Source: Mesorhizobium sp. RMAD-H1
Lineage (GTDB): Bacteria > Pseudomonadota > Alphaproteobacteria > Rhizobiales > Rhizobiaceae
NCBI RefSeq assembly: GCF_014191375.1
Contig: NZ_JACHWN010000001.1
Coordinates: forward strand, 930,001 to 994,000
Direction: 5' to 3'
DNA length: 64,000 nt
Made by a program: the position numbers and the translations under genes. Below the pieces are notes generated by a model. It saw only the letters and a list, made by a program, of their open reading frames with translations. It had not been told where the DNA came from and ran no database searches. Shown piece by piece: positions 26,609 through 34,833 of the stretch (positions are counted from its first letter, which is position 1; the number at the start of each line of letters is the position of its first letter).

Positions 26609-26735
26609 AACGTATAATTATGCAGTGATAAACGTGCTGGCCTTCATGGTCTTTCCACTTTCTGAACCAGGCATCGTTTTCCCTCTTGCGCCGATGAGAC
26701 GAAATCTCTAGGGAAATCAATATTCGCTGAGGTGG

Positions 26736-26812
26736 CGGAGCGTAGCGCAGCCTGGTAGCGCACCTGATTTGGGATCAGGGGGTCGCAGGTTCAAATCCTG
26801 CCGCTCCGACCA
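26736..26812 (+). tRNA. tRNA-Pro(TGG)
   Basis: A 77-base cloverleaf: acceptor CGGAGCG pairs with CGCTCCG before the encoded ACCA end; anticodon loop CTGATTTGGGATCAG carries TGG; T arm GCAGGTTCAAATCCTGC. The 3' CCA is encoded. It reads the CCN proline codons by wobble. Confidence 0.97.
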
Positions 26813-26837
26813 GCTTTCGGACTCGAGGGTGTAGAGA

Positions 26838-27143
26838 ATGGTTGCACGCATATATCGTCCGGCCAAGACCGCGATGCAGTCTGGCAAGGCCAAAACGACC
26901 TCATGGCTTCTGGAGTTCGAACCGGAAACGCCGCGCAAGGTGGAGCCGCTGATGGGCTATACCTCTTCCCGCGACACCAAAAGCCAGATCAAGCTTTTCT
27001 TCGACACCAAGGAAGAAGCCGTTGCCTATGCCGAGCGGAACGGCATCGCCTATCGTCTCGACGAGCCGAAAGAGATGAAGCGGCGCAAGATCTCCTATTC
27101 CGACAATTTCAGATACGACCGCCAGCAGCCCTGGACACACTAG
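26838..27143 (+). CDS. NADH dehydrogenase subunit NDUFS4-like (ETC complex I subunit)
   Basis: A 101-residue protein matching the NDUFS4/18-kDa accessory subunit of complex I: MVARIYRPAKTAMQSGKAKT, WLLEFEPE, then PLMGYTSSRDTKSQIKLFF, EEAVAYAERNGI and the closing YSDNFRYDRQQPWTH, with the usual KISYSDNF ending. In alphaproteobacteria this subunit is made outside the nuo operon and stabilises the NADH-oxidising arm. It sits 25 bases after tRNA-Pro and may be co-transcribed with it. Confidence 0.92.
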   Translation: MVARIYRPAKTAMQSGKAKTTSWLLEFEPETPRKVEPLMGYTSSRDTKSQIKLFFDTKEEAVAYAERNGIAYRLDEPKEMKRRKISYSDNFRYDRQQPWTH

Positions 27144-27214
27144 GCCTGTTCCTATCCGGATGGATCGAGCAGCCATTCTAAGTCCTTGTTATTCAAGCGC
27201 ATCTGCGGGAAATG

Positions 27215-27300
27215 CAGTTCCTGCTTCTCCCGGGAGAATGGTCTTTTTCTCCTCGGGAAAACAATTCTGTTTTCCCGAGGGAAACAGCCCTTGCACTTTT
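27215..27300. repeat. Palindromic repeat of the GGGAAAA/TTTTCCC family
   Basis: A compact cluster of palindromes. The core is 27251-27280: 13-base arms (CCTCGGGAAAACA and TGTTTTCCCGAGG) with an ATTC loop. Flanking it are the partial palindromes CTCCCGGGAGAA (left) and GGGAAACAGCCC (right). The same motif family is embedded in the uvrC start (10334-10374). Confidence 0.8.
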
Positions 27301-27363
27301 CGCAGGCCTGCTTCAAACGGCGCATTGAACCATATGCTGCAAGCGTGTAGTGCTTTTCGCGTC

Positions 27364-27440
27364 GGTCCCGTAGCTCAGTTGGATAGAGCACCGGCCTTCT
27401 AAGCCGATGGTCGCAGGTTCGAATCCTGCCGGGATCGCCA
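27364..27440 (+). tRNA. tRNA-Arg(TCT)
   Basis: A 77-base cloverleaf: acceptor GGTCCCG with CGGGATC (one G-T wobble), discriminator G and encoded CCA; anticodon stem-loop CGGCCTTCTAAGCCG gives TCT; T arm GCAGGTTCGAATCCTGC. It reads AGA and AGG. Arg tRNA genes are frequent integration sites. Confidence 0.97.
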
Positions 27441-27604
27441 TCTTTTCAATTGTTTAGCGCCGTTAAACTTGGAAAGTTCCAACGTTTCTTCATCATTCGT
27501 TCTGCTCGCGCATGCGTTGAAGGAACGGGAAATCCGGCAGCAAGTTGCAGCTGAGGCCGTGCAGGCAGGCCGGTCATGGTGGGTGCATGATTATCTTAAT
27601 GCAA

Positions 27605-27630
27605 AGCCCCGCCGCCGATGCGGCAGGGCT
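27605..27630 (-). terminator. Terminator-like hairpin after the cysteine-rich peptide gene
   Basis: On the minus strand, AGCCCTGCCGC and GCGGCGGGGCT form an 11-bp stem (one G-T wobble) with a 4-base loop, 18 bases after the stop codon at 27649. The following T-run is short, so termination strength is uncertain. Confidence 0.55.
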
Positions 27631-27648
27631 CGTTCTGTCCGTTAGGCA

Positions 27649-27855
27649 TTAGCTGCAAGTACAATTGCCGGAGGCGGAACATGTTCCCTTGGTAAAACCG
27701 ATACTCAAGCAATAATTCATGCACTCATTATTGGTTCTGCAGCTCACCGCCCAGGCGGCCCCGGCGCTCATAAGGAGCGCCGCAAGACTGATTGCTAATT
27801 TCCGACGTGGTGCAGTCAAGAGTTGAAATATAGGTGCGGTTTTATTTGCAGGCAT
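27649..27855 (-). CDS. Secreted six-cysteine CS-alpha-beta (defensin/toxin-like) peptide
   Basis: A 68-residue precursor. Residues 1-36 form a signal peptide: an extended basic n-region ending in PRRK, the hydrophobic LAISLAALLMSAG and a likely cleavage after AAWA. The ~32-residue remainder has six cysteines spaced C-x5-C-x3-C-x9-C-x5-C-x-C. This contains the two hallmarks of the CS-alpha-beta fold, Cx3C (CMNYC) and CxC (CTC), plus the gamma-core GXC (GTC). Invertebrate/fungal defensins and short scorpion potassium-channel toxins share this layout; the opening VSC and the ECxxxC spacing are especially toxin-like, but the pore-blocking lysine of GKC is replaced by threonine. Net charge of the mature part is about +1. 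AGGAGG lies nine bases before the ATG; a hairpin follows the stop. Codon use and GC (about 46% over the mature part by hand count) are below neighbours. Function is inferred: antimicrobial, signalling or inhibitor peptide. Confidence 0.82.
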   Translation of the reverse strand: MPANKTAPIFQLLTAPRRKLAISLAALLMSAGAAWAVSCRTNNECMNYCLSIGFTKGTCSASGNCTCS

Positions 27856-27921
27856 AGGGATTTTCCTCCTGTTGGTGTAAAAACATCCGCCTTCCAGGTG
27901 GAAGACCCGCGACCATCAATA

Positions 27922-27952
27922 ACTATACTATGAAATATACTGCGATTTTCAA
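27922..27952 (-). promoter_or_regulatory. Candidate promoter of the cysteine-rich peptide gene
   Basis: On the minus strand, TTGAAA (27952-27947) is followed after 19 bases by TATAGT (27927-27922) in an AT-rich tract, about 70 bases before the peptide's ATG. The spacing is longer than the 17-base optimum, so the call is tentative. Confidence 0.35.
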
Positions 27953-28057
27953 GTTGAATCTCCTGTCGATACTACTGGCGATGACGGTATGATCGACTTA
28001 TCGGAGTAAGCGCTGGAGGGATGCACTTCTCCAAAGCTCCTCAAATAGCGGCGGCCG

Positions 28058-29239
28058 CTATCCGGCAGCCGCCGCCGCTGCAAGTCCGTTTTGCAGGTCG
28101 GCGATCAGGTCGTCCGTATCTTCGAGGCCGATCTGCAGCCGGATCACCGGGCCGCCATAGTCGGCCTTGCTCACGGTGCGGTCGGCGAGGCTGACATGCA
28201 CTGCGAGGCTCTCATAGCCGCCCCAGGAGTAGCCCAGGCCGAAGATCTCCAGCGCATCGAGGAAGGCGTGCGCCTTCTTCTTGTCCCCGCCATCGAGCAC
28301 GATCGAGAAGATGCCGGAGGCGCCAGTGAAATCGCGTTTCCAGATTGCATGGCCGGGATGGCTTTCAAGCGCTGGGTGGAGCACCGCGGCCACCCCCGAC
28401 TGGGTCTCCAGCCAGCGCGCGATCGCGAGCGCGCTCTTCTGGTGGGCATCGAGCCTGACGCCCATCGTGCGCAGGCCGCGCAGGATCTGGTAGGCATCAT
28501 CGGGGCCGACGCACATGCCGAGCGCGCCATGACCGTCCAGCAGCGTCTTCCAGCAGCGTTCATTGGCCGAGACCGTGCCGAGCAGCACGTCGGAATGGCC
28601 GGAAGGATATTTCGTCGCCGCATGGATGGAGATGTCGACGCCATGGTCGAGCGGCCTGAAATAGAGGGGCGTGGCCCAGGTATTGTCCATCATCACGACG
28701 GCACCGGCCTCATGCGCCTTCGCAACGATCGCCGGGATGTCCTGCATCTCGAACGTGTTGGACCCCGGCGATTCGGTGAAGACGACCTTGGTGTTGGGGC
28801 GCATGAGGTCGGCTATGCCGGCGCCGAGGCAGGGATCATAGTACTCGACCTCGACGCCCAGCCGCGTCAGCATCGTATCCGCGAAGTGCCGCGTCGGATT
28901 GTAGATGGAATCGACGAAGAGCGCGTGGTCGCCCGCCGACAGGAAGGCGAGGAGGGGAACGGTGACGGCGGCCAGGCCGGAAGGGACGAGGACGGTTCCG
29001 GCCGAACCCTCCAGCGCGTCAATCGCCTGGGCGAGCGCGTCGCTCGTCGGCGTGCCGCGCGTGCCGTAGGTGTATTTCTGGTTGCGCGTCGCCATGGTCT
29101 GCGCATCGGGAAAAAGCACCGTCGAGGCATGGACGACCGGCGGGTTGATGAAGCCGTAATAGTCGTGCGGATCGTTGCCGCTATGTGTCAGAAGCGTATT
29201 GACGCCGAACGGCATCTTCTTGTCTCGGGCTTTTTCCAT
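28058..29239 (-). CDS. metC: Cystathionine beta-lyase
   Basis: A 393-residue PLP enzyme of the Cys/Met metabolism family. The active-site lysine is in SIHAATKYPSGHSD (Lys210); YTYGTRGTPTSDALAQAI and VVFTESPGSNTFEMQDIP are typical of MetC-type lyases. It cleaves cystathionine to homocysteine, pyruvate and ammonia. The ATG at 29239 is preceded by GGAGAAGC; upstream in-frame sequence is not family-like. It is divergent from the PAP2 gene and near the aap transporter operon. Confidence 0.93.
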   Translation of the reverse strand: MEKARDKKMPFGVNTLLTHSGNDPHDYYGFINPPVVHASTVLFPDAQTMATRNQKYTYGTRGTPTSDALAQAIDALEGSAGTVLVPSGLAAVTVPLLAFLSAGDHALFVDSIYNPTRHFADTMLTRLGVEVEYYDPCLGAGIADLMRPNTKVVFTESPGSNTFEMQDIPAIVAKAHEAGAVVMMDNTWATPLYFRPLDHGVDISIHAATKYPSGHSDVLLGTVSANERCWKTLLDGHGALGMCVGPDDAYQILRGLRTMGVRLDAHQKSALAIARWLETQSGVAAVLHPALESHPGHAIWKRDFTGASGIFSIVLDGGDKKKAHAFLDALEIFGLGYSWGGYESLAVHVSLADRTVSKADYGGPVIRLQIGLEDTDDLIADLQNGLAAAAAAG

Positions 29240-29360
29240 CAATGCTTCTCCTGCGCGGCCTACTGCTGACAAAATCGGATGACAAGGCACGGCTGTCGAT
29301 AATCCCGCCGCGCCGTTCTTGCAACAGGTGCGGCCCCTCGTATTCGGGCGATAGGTGACG

Positions 29361-30161
29361 ATGCAGAAAAAGATGACCACCTTCAGGACCAATCTCCGCC
29401 AGGCGCGCCATTCGCTTGTGAAGCGTTTGCGCTCTCCCGTGCCGCCGGACGCTCCGTCGCCCTGGACCTGGTCGATGACGGCGGCCGCTGTCCTGGTGAT
29501 TCCCGTTCTCTATTTCCTGCATCCCTATGACGGGACGATCCTGCGTGCGGTCTCGTCCAGCGACATGCCGGGACTTTGGCTCCTGCGGGATCTGACCGAT
29601 GTCGGCCGGACGCTGTTCTATCTCCTGATCGCCTTCTGCGTCCTGTTATGGACCACCGGCAAGGATCGGCGCACCCTGGAGGAGCGTCAGCGGACCCGGA
29701 TCCATACATTGGAGAGCCAGGCGGCGTTCGCCTTGGCGGCCGTCGGGCTCAGCGCGACCATCGTCTATATCGCCAAGTTCGCCGTCGGGCGGGCGCGGCC
29801 GGCGCTGATCGACACGCTCGGCCCCAATTTCATCGAGCCTTTCCGCGGCGGCCATCTCTTTGCCAGCTTTCCCTCCGGCCATTCGGCGACGGTGGGGGCG
29901 GTGACGGTCATTCTGGCGCTCTGGTTCCCGCGCTGGCGTTTGCCCGTTCTCCTTGCCACGCTCGCGCTCGCCTTCAGCCGCATCGCGGTCGCCGCCCATT
30001 ATCCGACCGACGTGGTTGCCGGTTTCTCGATCGGCTGCCTGACAACCCTTTTCCTCGCCCGCTTTCTCGCAAACAGGAATGCCGGATACGCGATTGATTC
30101 CGGAAGGCTCTTGCCGAAACGCCGCGTCCTCGCCGGGAAGGGGCGGGAAACCCTGCGGTGA
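29361..30161 (+). CDS. PAP2-family membrane phosphatase
   Basis: A 266-residue protein with five or six hydrophobic helices. All three PAP2 active-site motifs are present: KFAVGRARP, PSGH (FASFPSGHSATVGAVT) and SRIAVAAHYPTDV. Such proteins dephosphorylate lipid phosphates such as undecaprenyl pyrophosphate or phosphatidylglycerol phosphate at the membrane outer face. Starts at 29361, 29373 (both ATG) and 29355 (GTG) are possible; 29361 is used. It is divergent from metC. Confidence 0.92.
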   Translation: MQKKMTTFRTNLRQARHSLVKRLRSPVPPDAPSPWTWSMTAAAVLVIPVLYFLHPYDGTILRAVSSSDMPGLWLLRDLTDVGRTLFYLLIAFCVLLWTTGKDRRTLEERQRTRIHTLESQAAFALAAVGLSATIVYIAKFAVGRARPALIDTLGPNFIEPFRGGHLFASFPSGHSATVGAVTVILALWFPRWRLPVLLATLALAFSRIAVAAHYPTDVVAGFSIGCLTTLFLARFLANRNAGYAIDSGRLLPKRRVLAGKGRETLR

Positions 30162-30205
30162 TTGCCCCGGACACCAGTGAATTCCCCTATGAAACCGGGT
30201 CGCTT

Positions 30206-30220
30206 CACCCTATGAGGGTG
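30206..30220 (+). other. Small perfect hairpin between the PAP2 gene and aapJ
   Basis: CACCCT and AGGGTG with a 3-base loop lie 45 bases after the PAP2 stop. There is no proper T-run, so a terminator role is only possible. Confidence 0.35.
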
Positions 30221-30402
30221 CTGCTTTGGTTGTATAGGCGCCAAAAGCCTTGACCGGAGCCGAATAATCGCCTTCGATGGGCCTGTGAATGGGAGCACGG
30301 CAGACATCTTGATGCCGGTATCCGCTCGGGCGCGGGGACCGTATTCTGCATGGTGCCCTTAAAACGGGAACACACGGCAACACATATAAGGGTAGTAGCC
30401 AA

Positions 30403-31434
30403 ATGAATAAGACTGTTCTTCAAGGCGTCCTCGGCGCAGCCGCGCTTGCATGGACCGCCACGGGGGCCTTTGCCGGCACGCTGGATGACGTGAAAGCCAA
30501 GGGCTTCCTGCAGTGCGGCGTCAACACCTCTCTTGCAGGTTTCTCCGCTCCGAACGACAAGGGCGAATGGTCGGGCTTCGACGTCGATTATTGCCGTGCG
30601 GTCGCCGCCGCGATCTTTGGCGATCCTACCAAGGTCAAGTTCACGCCGCTCAATGCGAAGGAGCGTTTCACCGCGCTGCAATCGGGCGAAGTGGACGTCC
30701 TGATCCGCAATACGACCTGGACCATCAGCCGCGACACCTCGCTCGGCCTCGATTTCACCGGCGTCAACTATTATGATGGCCAGGGCTTCATGATCAACGC
30801 GAAGAAGCTGTCGGGCATCAATTCCGCGCTGCAGCTCTCCGGCGCTTCGGTCTGCGTCCAGTCCGGCACGACGACCGAACTCAATCTTGCCGACTATTTC
30901 CGCGCCAACAAGATGGAATACAATCCCGTCGTGTTCGAGAAGGTGGAAGAGGTCAACGCCGCCTATGATGCCGGCCGTTGCGATGCCTACACCACCGACC
31001 AGTCGGGCCTCTATGCGACGCGCCTGACGCTCTCCAACCCCGACGATCACGTCGTCCTGCCGGAAATCATCTCCAAGGAGCCGCTGGGTCCTGCCGTCCG
31101 TCAGGGCGATTCGCAGTGGGCCGATGTCATCCGCTGGACCCACTTTGCTCTGCTCAACGCAGAGGAATTCGGCATCACCCAGGCCAATGTCGACGAGATG
31201 AAGAACTCCGACAATCCCGAGATCAAGCGCCTGCTCGGCACCGAGGCCGATACCAAGATCGGCACCGATCTTGGCCTGGAGAATGACTGGGTCGTCAAGA
31301 TCATCAAGGGTGTCGGCAATTACGGCGAGATCTTCGAGCGCAACATCGGCTCTGGCAGCCCGCTCAAGATCGCCCGCGGCCTCAACGCCCAGTGGACGAA
31401 GGGTGGTCTGCAATACGGCATGCCGGTCCGCTAA
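30403..31434 (+). CDS. aapJ: General L-amino acid ABC transporter, periplasmic binding protein
   Basis: A 343-residue solute-binding protein. A signal peptide (MNKTVLQGVLGAAALAWTAT to AFAG) is followed by LDDVKAKGFLQCGVNTSLAG, WSGFDVDYCRAVAAAIFGD, NTTWTISRDTSLGLDFTGVN and RCDAYTTDQSGLYATRL, which are AapJ-type sequences within the family that binds a wide range of L-amino acids. An AAGGGTAG motif precedes the ATG. First gene of the aapJQMP operon. Confidence 0.96.
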   Translation: MNKTVLQGVLGAAALAWTATGAFAGTLDDVKAKGFLQCGVNTSLAGFSAPNDKGEWSGFDVDYCRAVAAAIFGDPTKVKFTPLNAKERFTALQSGEVDVLIRNTTWTISRDTSLGLDFTGVNYYDGQGFMINAKKLSGINSALQLSGASVCVQSGTTTELNLADYFRANKMEYNPVVFEKVEEVNAAYDAGRCDAYTTDQSGLYATRLTLSNPDDHVVLPEIISKEPLGPAVRQGDSQWADVIRWTHFALLNAEEFGITQANVDEMKNSDNPEIKRLLGTEADTKIGTDLGLENDWVVKIIKGVGNYGEIFERNIGSGSPLKIARGLNAQWTKGGLQYGMPVR

Positions 31435-31548
31435 GGCGCGGATCCACTAAAAAGCATGAGCGAACAGGGGAGGGTGGCGAACAGCCGCCTTCCCGAACGG
31501 TCATGCTATAATGATAAATGGGAACAACAAAAACATAATGAGGGGTGC

Positions 31549-32742
31549 ATGGCGTCTCAGGATATTGCAGGATCCGGCCGTGAAAGCCCGGGCGTATCGT
31601 TTCTATATGACCCGAAAATCCGCGGCATACTCTATCAGGCCATCGCCTTCGTCGCGATCATCGGGCTGATCTACTGGATCGTCGGCAACACGGTCGCGAA
31701 TTTGCAGCGCGCGAACATCGCTTCGGGTTTCGGCTTTCTTTCCGGCCGCGCCGGCTTCGATATCAGCCAGTCGCTGGTCCAGTACTCGAGCGACTCCACC
31801 TATGGCCGGGCCCTTTATGTCGGCTTTCTGAACACGCTTTACGTCGCCGCCATCGGCATCGTCATTGCCTCCATCATAGGCTTTCTCGTCGGCATCGGGC
31901 GGCTTTCTCGCAACTGGCTGATCCGCAAGATCTGCCTGATCTATGTCGAGATTTTCCGCAACATTCCGCCGCTTCTGGTCATCTTCTTCTGGTATTTCGG
32001 CGTCCTGTCGGTGCTGCCGCAGGCGCGGGAAAGCCTTGCCCTGCCTTTCGGCAGCTATCTCAACAATCGCGGCTTCTTTCTCCCTTCCATCATCTGGGGA
32101 CACAACGCCGGGCTGATCGGCATCGCCTTCATCGTCGGGCTGGTGCTCTCGTTCTTCGTCGGCCGCTGGGCGCGCAGGCGCCAGATGGCGACGGGGCAGA
32201 TCTTCCCGGTCTATCGCACCGCCGCGGCGCTCATCGTCGGGCTGCCGCTGCTCGCCGCCATACTCACCGGTTTTCCGATATCCTTCGATTACCCCAAGCT
32301 CGGCACCTTCAACCTGTCGGGTGGTGCGCAGGTGAAGCCGGAATTCCTGGCGCTTTTTCTGGCGCTGTCCTTCTATACGGCAGCCTTCATCGCCGAGATC
32401 GTGCGTGCCGGCATACTGGGCGTCAGCAGGGGGCAGACCGAGGCGTCCTACGCTCTGGGGCTGCGGCCGGGGACGACGACGCGCCTGGTGGTGATCCCGC
32501 AGGCGTTGCGCATCATCATTCCGCCGCTGACGAACCAATATCTGAACCTCACCAAGAATTCGTCGCTGGCCATTGCCATAGGTTATCCCGATCTCGTCGC
32601 CGTGGGCGGAACGATCCTCAACCAGACCGGTCAGTCCGTCGAGGTGGTGGCCATCTGGATGGCGATCTATCTCGGCCTCAGCCTGATCACCTCGGGTTTC
32701 ATGAACTGGTTCAACGCCAAGATGGCACTGGTGGAGAGATAA
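31549..32742 (+). CDS. aapQ: General L-amino acid ABC transporter permease
   Basis: A 397-residue inner-membrane permease of the HisMQ type with an enlarged periplasmic loop, as in Aap[21 protein letters not shown] and [20 protein letters not shown] mark the first TM region. The cytoplasmic EAA loop, where the ATPase docks, reads [20 protein letters not shown]. The ATG at 31549 has AGGGG just upstream and is preferred over an earlier in-frame ATG. Followed by aapM with one base between. Confidence 0.95.
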   Translation: MASQDIAGSGRESPGVSFLYDPKIRGILYQAIAFVAIIGLIYWIVGNTVANLQRANIASGFGFLSGRAGFDISQSLVQYSSDSTYGRALYVGFLNTLYVAAIGIVIASIIGFLVGIGRLSRNWLIRKICLIYVEIFRNIPPLLVIFFWYFGVLSVLPQARESLALPFGSYLNNRGFFLPSIIWGHNAGLIGIAFIVGLVLSFFVGRWARRRQMATGQIFPVYRTAAALIVGLPLLAAILTGFPISFDYPKLGTFNLSGGAQVKPEFLALFLALSFYTAAFIAEIVRAGILGVSRGQTEASYALGLRPGTTTRLVVIPQALRIIIPPLTNQYLNLTKNSSLAIAIGYPDLVAVGGTILNQTGQSVEVVAIWMAIYLGLSLITSGFMNWFNAKMALVER

Positions 32743-32743
32743 G

Positions 32744-33901
32744 ATGGCAAATCCTGATCTCAGCTTCGTGCGGACACAGATGGTGGGCGTCGAGCCGCCG
32801 CCGCGTGGCGAACGCGGCCTTGGCAACTGGTTTCGCACCAACATGTTCGCCACGCCTGTCGACGCCGTCCTGTCGGTCCTGGCCATCCTTCTCCTGGCCT
32901 GGCTGTTGCCCCCGGTCATCGACTGGCTTTTCATCAATGCCGTCTGGACGGGCTCCGACCGCAGCGTCTGCAGCACGATCGCCCAGGGTGGTATCCAGCC
33001 GGAGGGCTGGTCGGGGGCATGCTGGGCCTTCGTCAACGCGAAATTCCAGCAATTCCTCTATGGGCGCTATCCCCTCGGGGAGCGCTGGCGCGTCGATCTG
33101 ACGGCAGCGCTCTTCGTGGCTCTGCTGGTGCCGCTGCTCATTCCGCGCGTGCCGTACAAGCGGCTGAACGCGCTCCTGTTCTTCGTCATCTTTCCGGTCG
33201 TTGCCTTTTTCCTTCTCGTCGGTGGCTCGTTCAATCTCGATTTCGTCGAGACGCCGCTCTGGGGCGGCCTTCTGGTAACGCTGGTCCTTTCCTTCGTCGG
33301 CATCGTGGTTTCCCTGCCGCTGGGCATTCTTCTGGCGCTGGGACGTCGTTCGAACCTGCCGGTCATCAGGCTGCTTTCCATCATCTTCATCGAGACGATA
33401 CGTGGTGTGCCGCTGGTGACGGTGCTGTTCATGGCCAGCGTCATGCTGCCGCTTTTCCTGCCGCCGGGCGTCTCCTTCGACAAGCTGCTGCGGGCGCTCA
33501 TCGGCGTGGCGCTGTTCGAAACCGCATATCTGGCGGAGGTCGTCCGCGGCGGCCTGCAGGCCATTCCGAAGGGACAGTTCGAGGGGGCGGACTCGCTGGG
33601 TCTCAGCTATTGGCAGAAGATGCGGCTGATCATCCTGCCGCAGGCGCTGAAGCTGGTCATTCCCGGCATCGTCAACTCCTTCATCAGCCTCTTCAAGGAT
33701 ACGAGCCTCGTCTATATCATCGGCATGTTCGATCTGCTCGGCATCGTCCGGCAGAACTTCTCCGATGCGACCTGGGCTTCTCCGCAGACGCCGGCGACGG
33801 GTTTGATCTTTGCCGGTTTCGTCTTCTGGATTTTCTGTTTTTCGATGTCGCGCTACTCTATCTTCATGGAGAACAGGCTCGACACCGGCCACAAGAGATA
33901 A
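32744..33901 (+). CDS. aapM: General L-amino acid ABC transporter permease
   Basis: A 385-residue permease partner of Aap[21 protein letters not shown] and the conserved [20 protein letters not shown] precede the EAA loop [20 protein letters not shown], and the C-terminal helices include [19 protein letters not shown]. AapQ and AapM probably form the heterodimeric membrane channel for broad-specificity amino-acid uptake. One base separates it from aapQ and 12 from aapP. Confidence 0.95.
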   Translation: MANPDLSFVRTQMVGVEPPPRGERGLGNWFRTNMFATPVDAVLSVLAILLLAWLLPPVIDWLFINAVWTGSDRSVCSTIAQGGIQPEGWSGACWAFVNAKFQQFLYGRYPLGERWRVDLTAALFVALLVPLLIPRVPYKRLNALLFFVIFPVVAFFLLVGGSFNLDFVETPLWGGLLVTLVLSFVGIVVSLPLGILLALGRRSNLPVIRLLSIIFIETIRGVPLVTVLFMASVMLPLFLPPGVSFDKLLRALIGVALFETAYLAEVVRGGLQAIPKGQFEGADSLGLSYWQKMRLIILPQALKLVIPGIVNSFISLFKDTSLVYIIGMFDLLGIVRQNFSDATWASPQTPATGLIFAGFVFWIFCFSMSRYSIFMENRLDTGHKR

Positions 33902-33913
33902 GGGAACGTTTCA

Positions 33914-34720
33914 ATGAAAACACAACACAGCGTCGTCGATCCGGAAGAAATCCACGTCGACCACTCCCGCATGAAGGTTTCCTCCACCGACGTAGCGGTC
34001 GAGATCATCAACATGCACAAATGGTATGGCGATTTCCACGTGCTGCGCGACATCAACCTGAAGGTGATGCGCGGCGAGCGCATCGTCATCGCCGGCCCCT
34101 CAGGTTCGGGCAAATCGACCATGATCCGCTGCATCAACCGGCTGGAGGAACACCAGAAGGGCAAGATCATCGTCGACGGCATCGAACTGACGAACGATCT
34201 GAAGAAGATCGACGAGGTGCGCCGCGAGGTCGGCATGGTCTTCCAGCATTTCAATCTCTTCCCGCATCTGACGATCCTGGAAAACTGCACGCTGGCGCCG
34301 ATCTGGGTGCGCAAGATGCCGAAGAAGAAGGCGGAAGAGATCGCCATGCACTATCTGGAGCGGGTGAAGATCCCCGAGCAGGCGAACAAATATCCGGGCC
34401 AGCTCTCCGGTGGACAGCAGCAGCGCGTGGCGATCGCCCGCTCGCTCTGCATGAACCCGCGCATCATGCTCTTCGACGAGCCGACCTCGGCGCTCGACCC
34501 GGAGATGATCAAGGAAGTGCTCGACACCATGGTCTCGCTCGCCGAGGAGGGCATGACCATGGTCTGTGTCACGCACGAGATGGGCTTCGCCCGACAGGTC
34601 GCCAACCGGGTGATCTTCATGGATCAGGGCCAGATCGTGGAACAGAACTCGCCGGCGGAATTCTTCGACAACCCGCAGCACGAGCGCACCAAGCTGTTCC
34701 TCAGCCAGATTCTGCATTGA
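33914..34720 (+). CDS. aapP: General L-amino acid ABC transporter ATP-binding protein
   Basis: A 268-residue ATPase. Walker A is GPSGSGKST, the signature [14 protein letters not shown], and Walker [15 protein letters not shown] with the following [16 protein letters not shown]. It powers AapQM transport. The N-terminal ~25 residues ([20 protein letters not shown]) are a variable extension, so the start is taken at 33914; the ABC domain begins near [12 protein letters not shown]. Last gene of the operon, with a repeat-rich region after the stop. Confidence 0.96.
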   Translation: MKTQHSVVDPEEIHVDHSRMKVSSTDVAVEIINMHKWYGDFHVLRDINLKVMRGERIVIAGPSGSGKSTMIRCINRLEEHQKGKIIVDGIELTNDLKKIDEVRREVGMVFQHFNLFPHLTILENCTLAPIWVRKMPKKKAEEIAMHYLERVKIPEQANKYPGQLSGGQQQRVAIARSLCMNPRIMLFDEPTSALDPEMIKEVLDTMVSLAEEGMTMVCVTHEMGFARQVANRVIFMDQGQIVEQNSPAEFFDNPQHERTKLFLSQILH

Positions 34721-34723
34721 GTG

Positions 34724-34833
34724 GTCAGTGAGATAGTGAATAGTGAGATAGTGAGTAGGACTTGCCGAGAAGCACTTCGGCCTGTTTCCTACTCACTACT
34801 CACTACTCACTACTCACTACTCACTACTCACTA
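34724..34833. repeat. 7-bp microsatellite and imperfect hairpin after aapP
   Basis: From about 34788 to 34832 the unit TACTCAC repeats about six times in tandem. Upstream, 34727-34768 carries the complementary GTGAG(A/T)A-type units, with an inner GCCGA/TCGGC stem between. The whole can fold as a long imperfect hairpin in the 3' region of the aap operon. Confidence 0.85.

Larger units (their letters stand above)
26326..26735. other. Intergenic region upstream of tRNA-Pro
   Basis: About 410 bases between the small conserved gene and tRNA-Pro. It contains the right direct repeat at 26383-26418 and a 12-bp perfect inverted repeat at 26571-26608. Open frames here lack ribosome-binding sites and family-like sequence, so no gene is called. 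The tRNA promoter should lie just before 26736. Confidence 0.55.

Noticed and set aside
27469-27645. An open frame of ~58 codons between tRNA-Arg and the peptide gene (TTG start), containing EIRQQVAAEAVQAG and SWWVHDYLNAK
   Set aside because: No ATG or Shine-Dalgarno, it runs into the peptide gene's terminator hairpin, and its end lies in repeat-like sequence. Possibly a remnant, not a gene.
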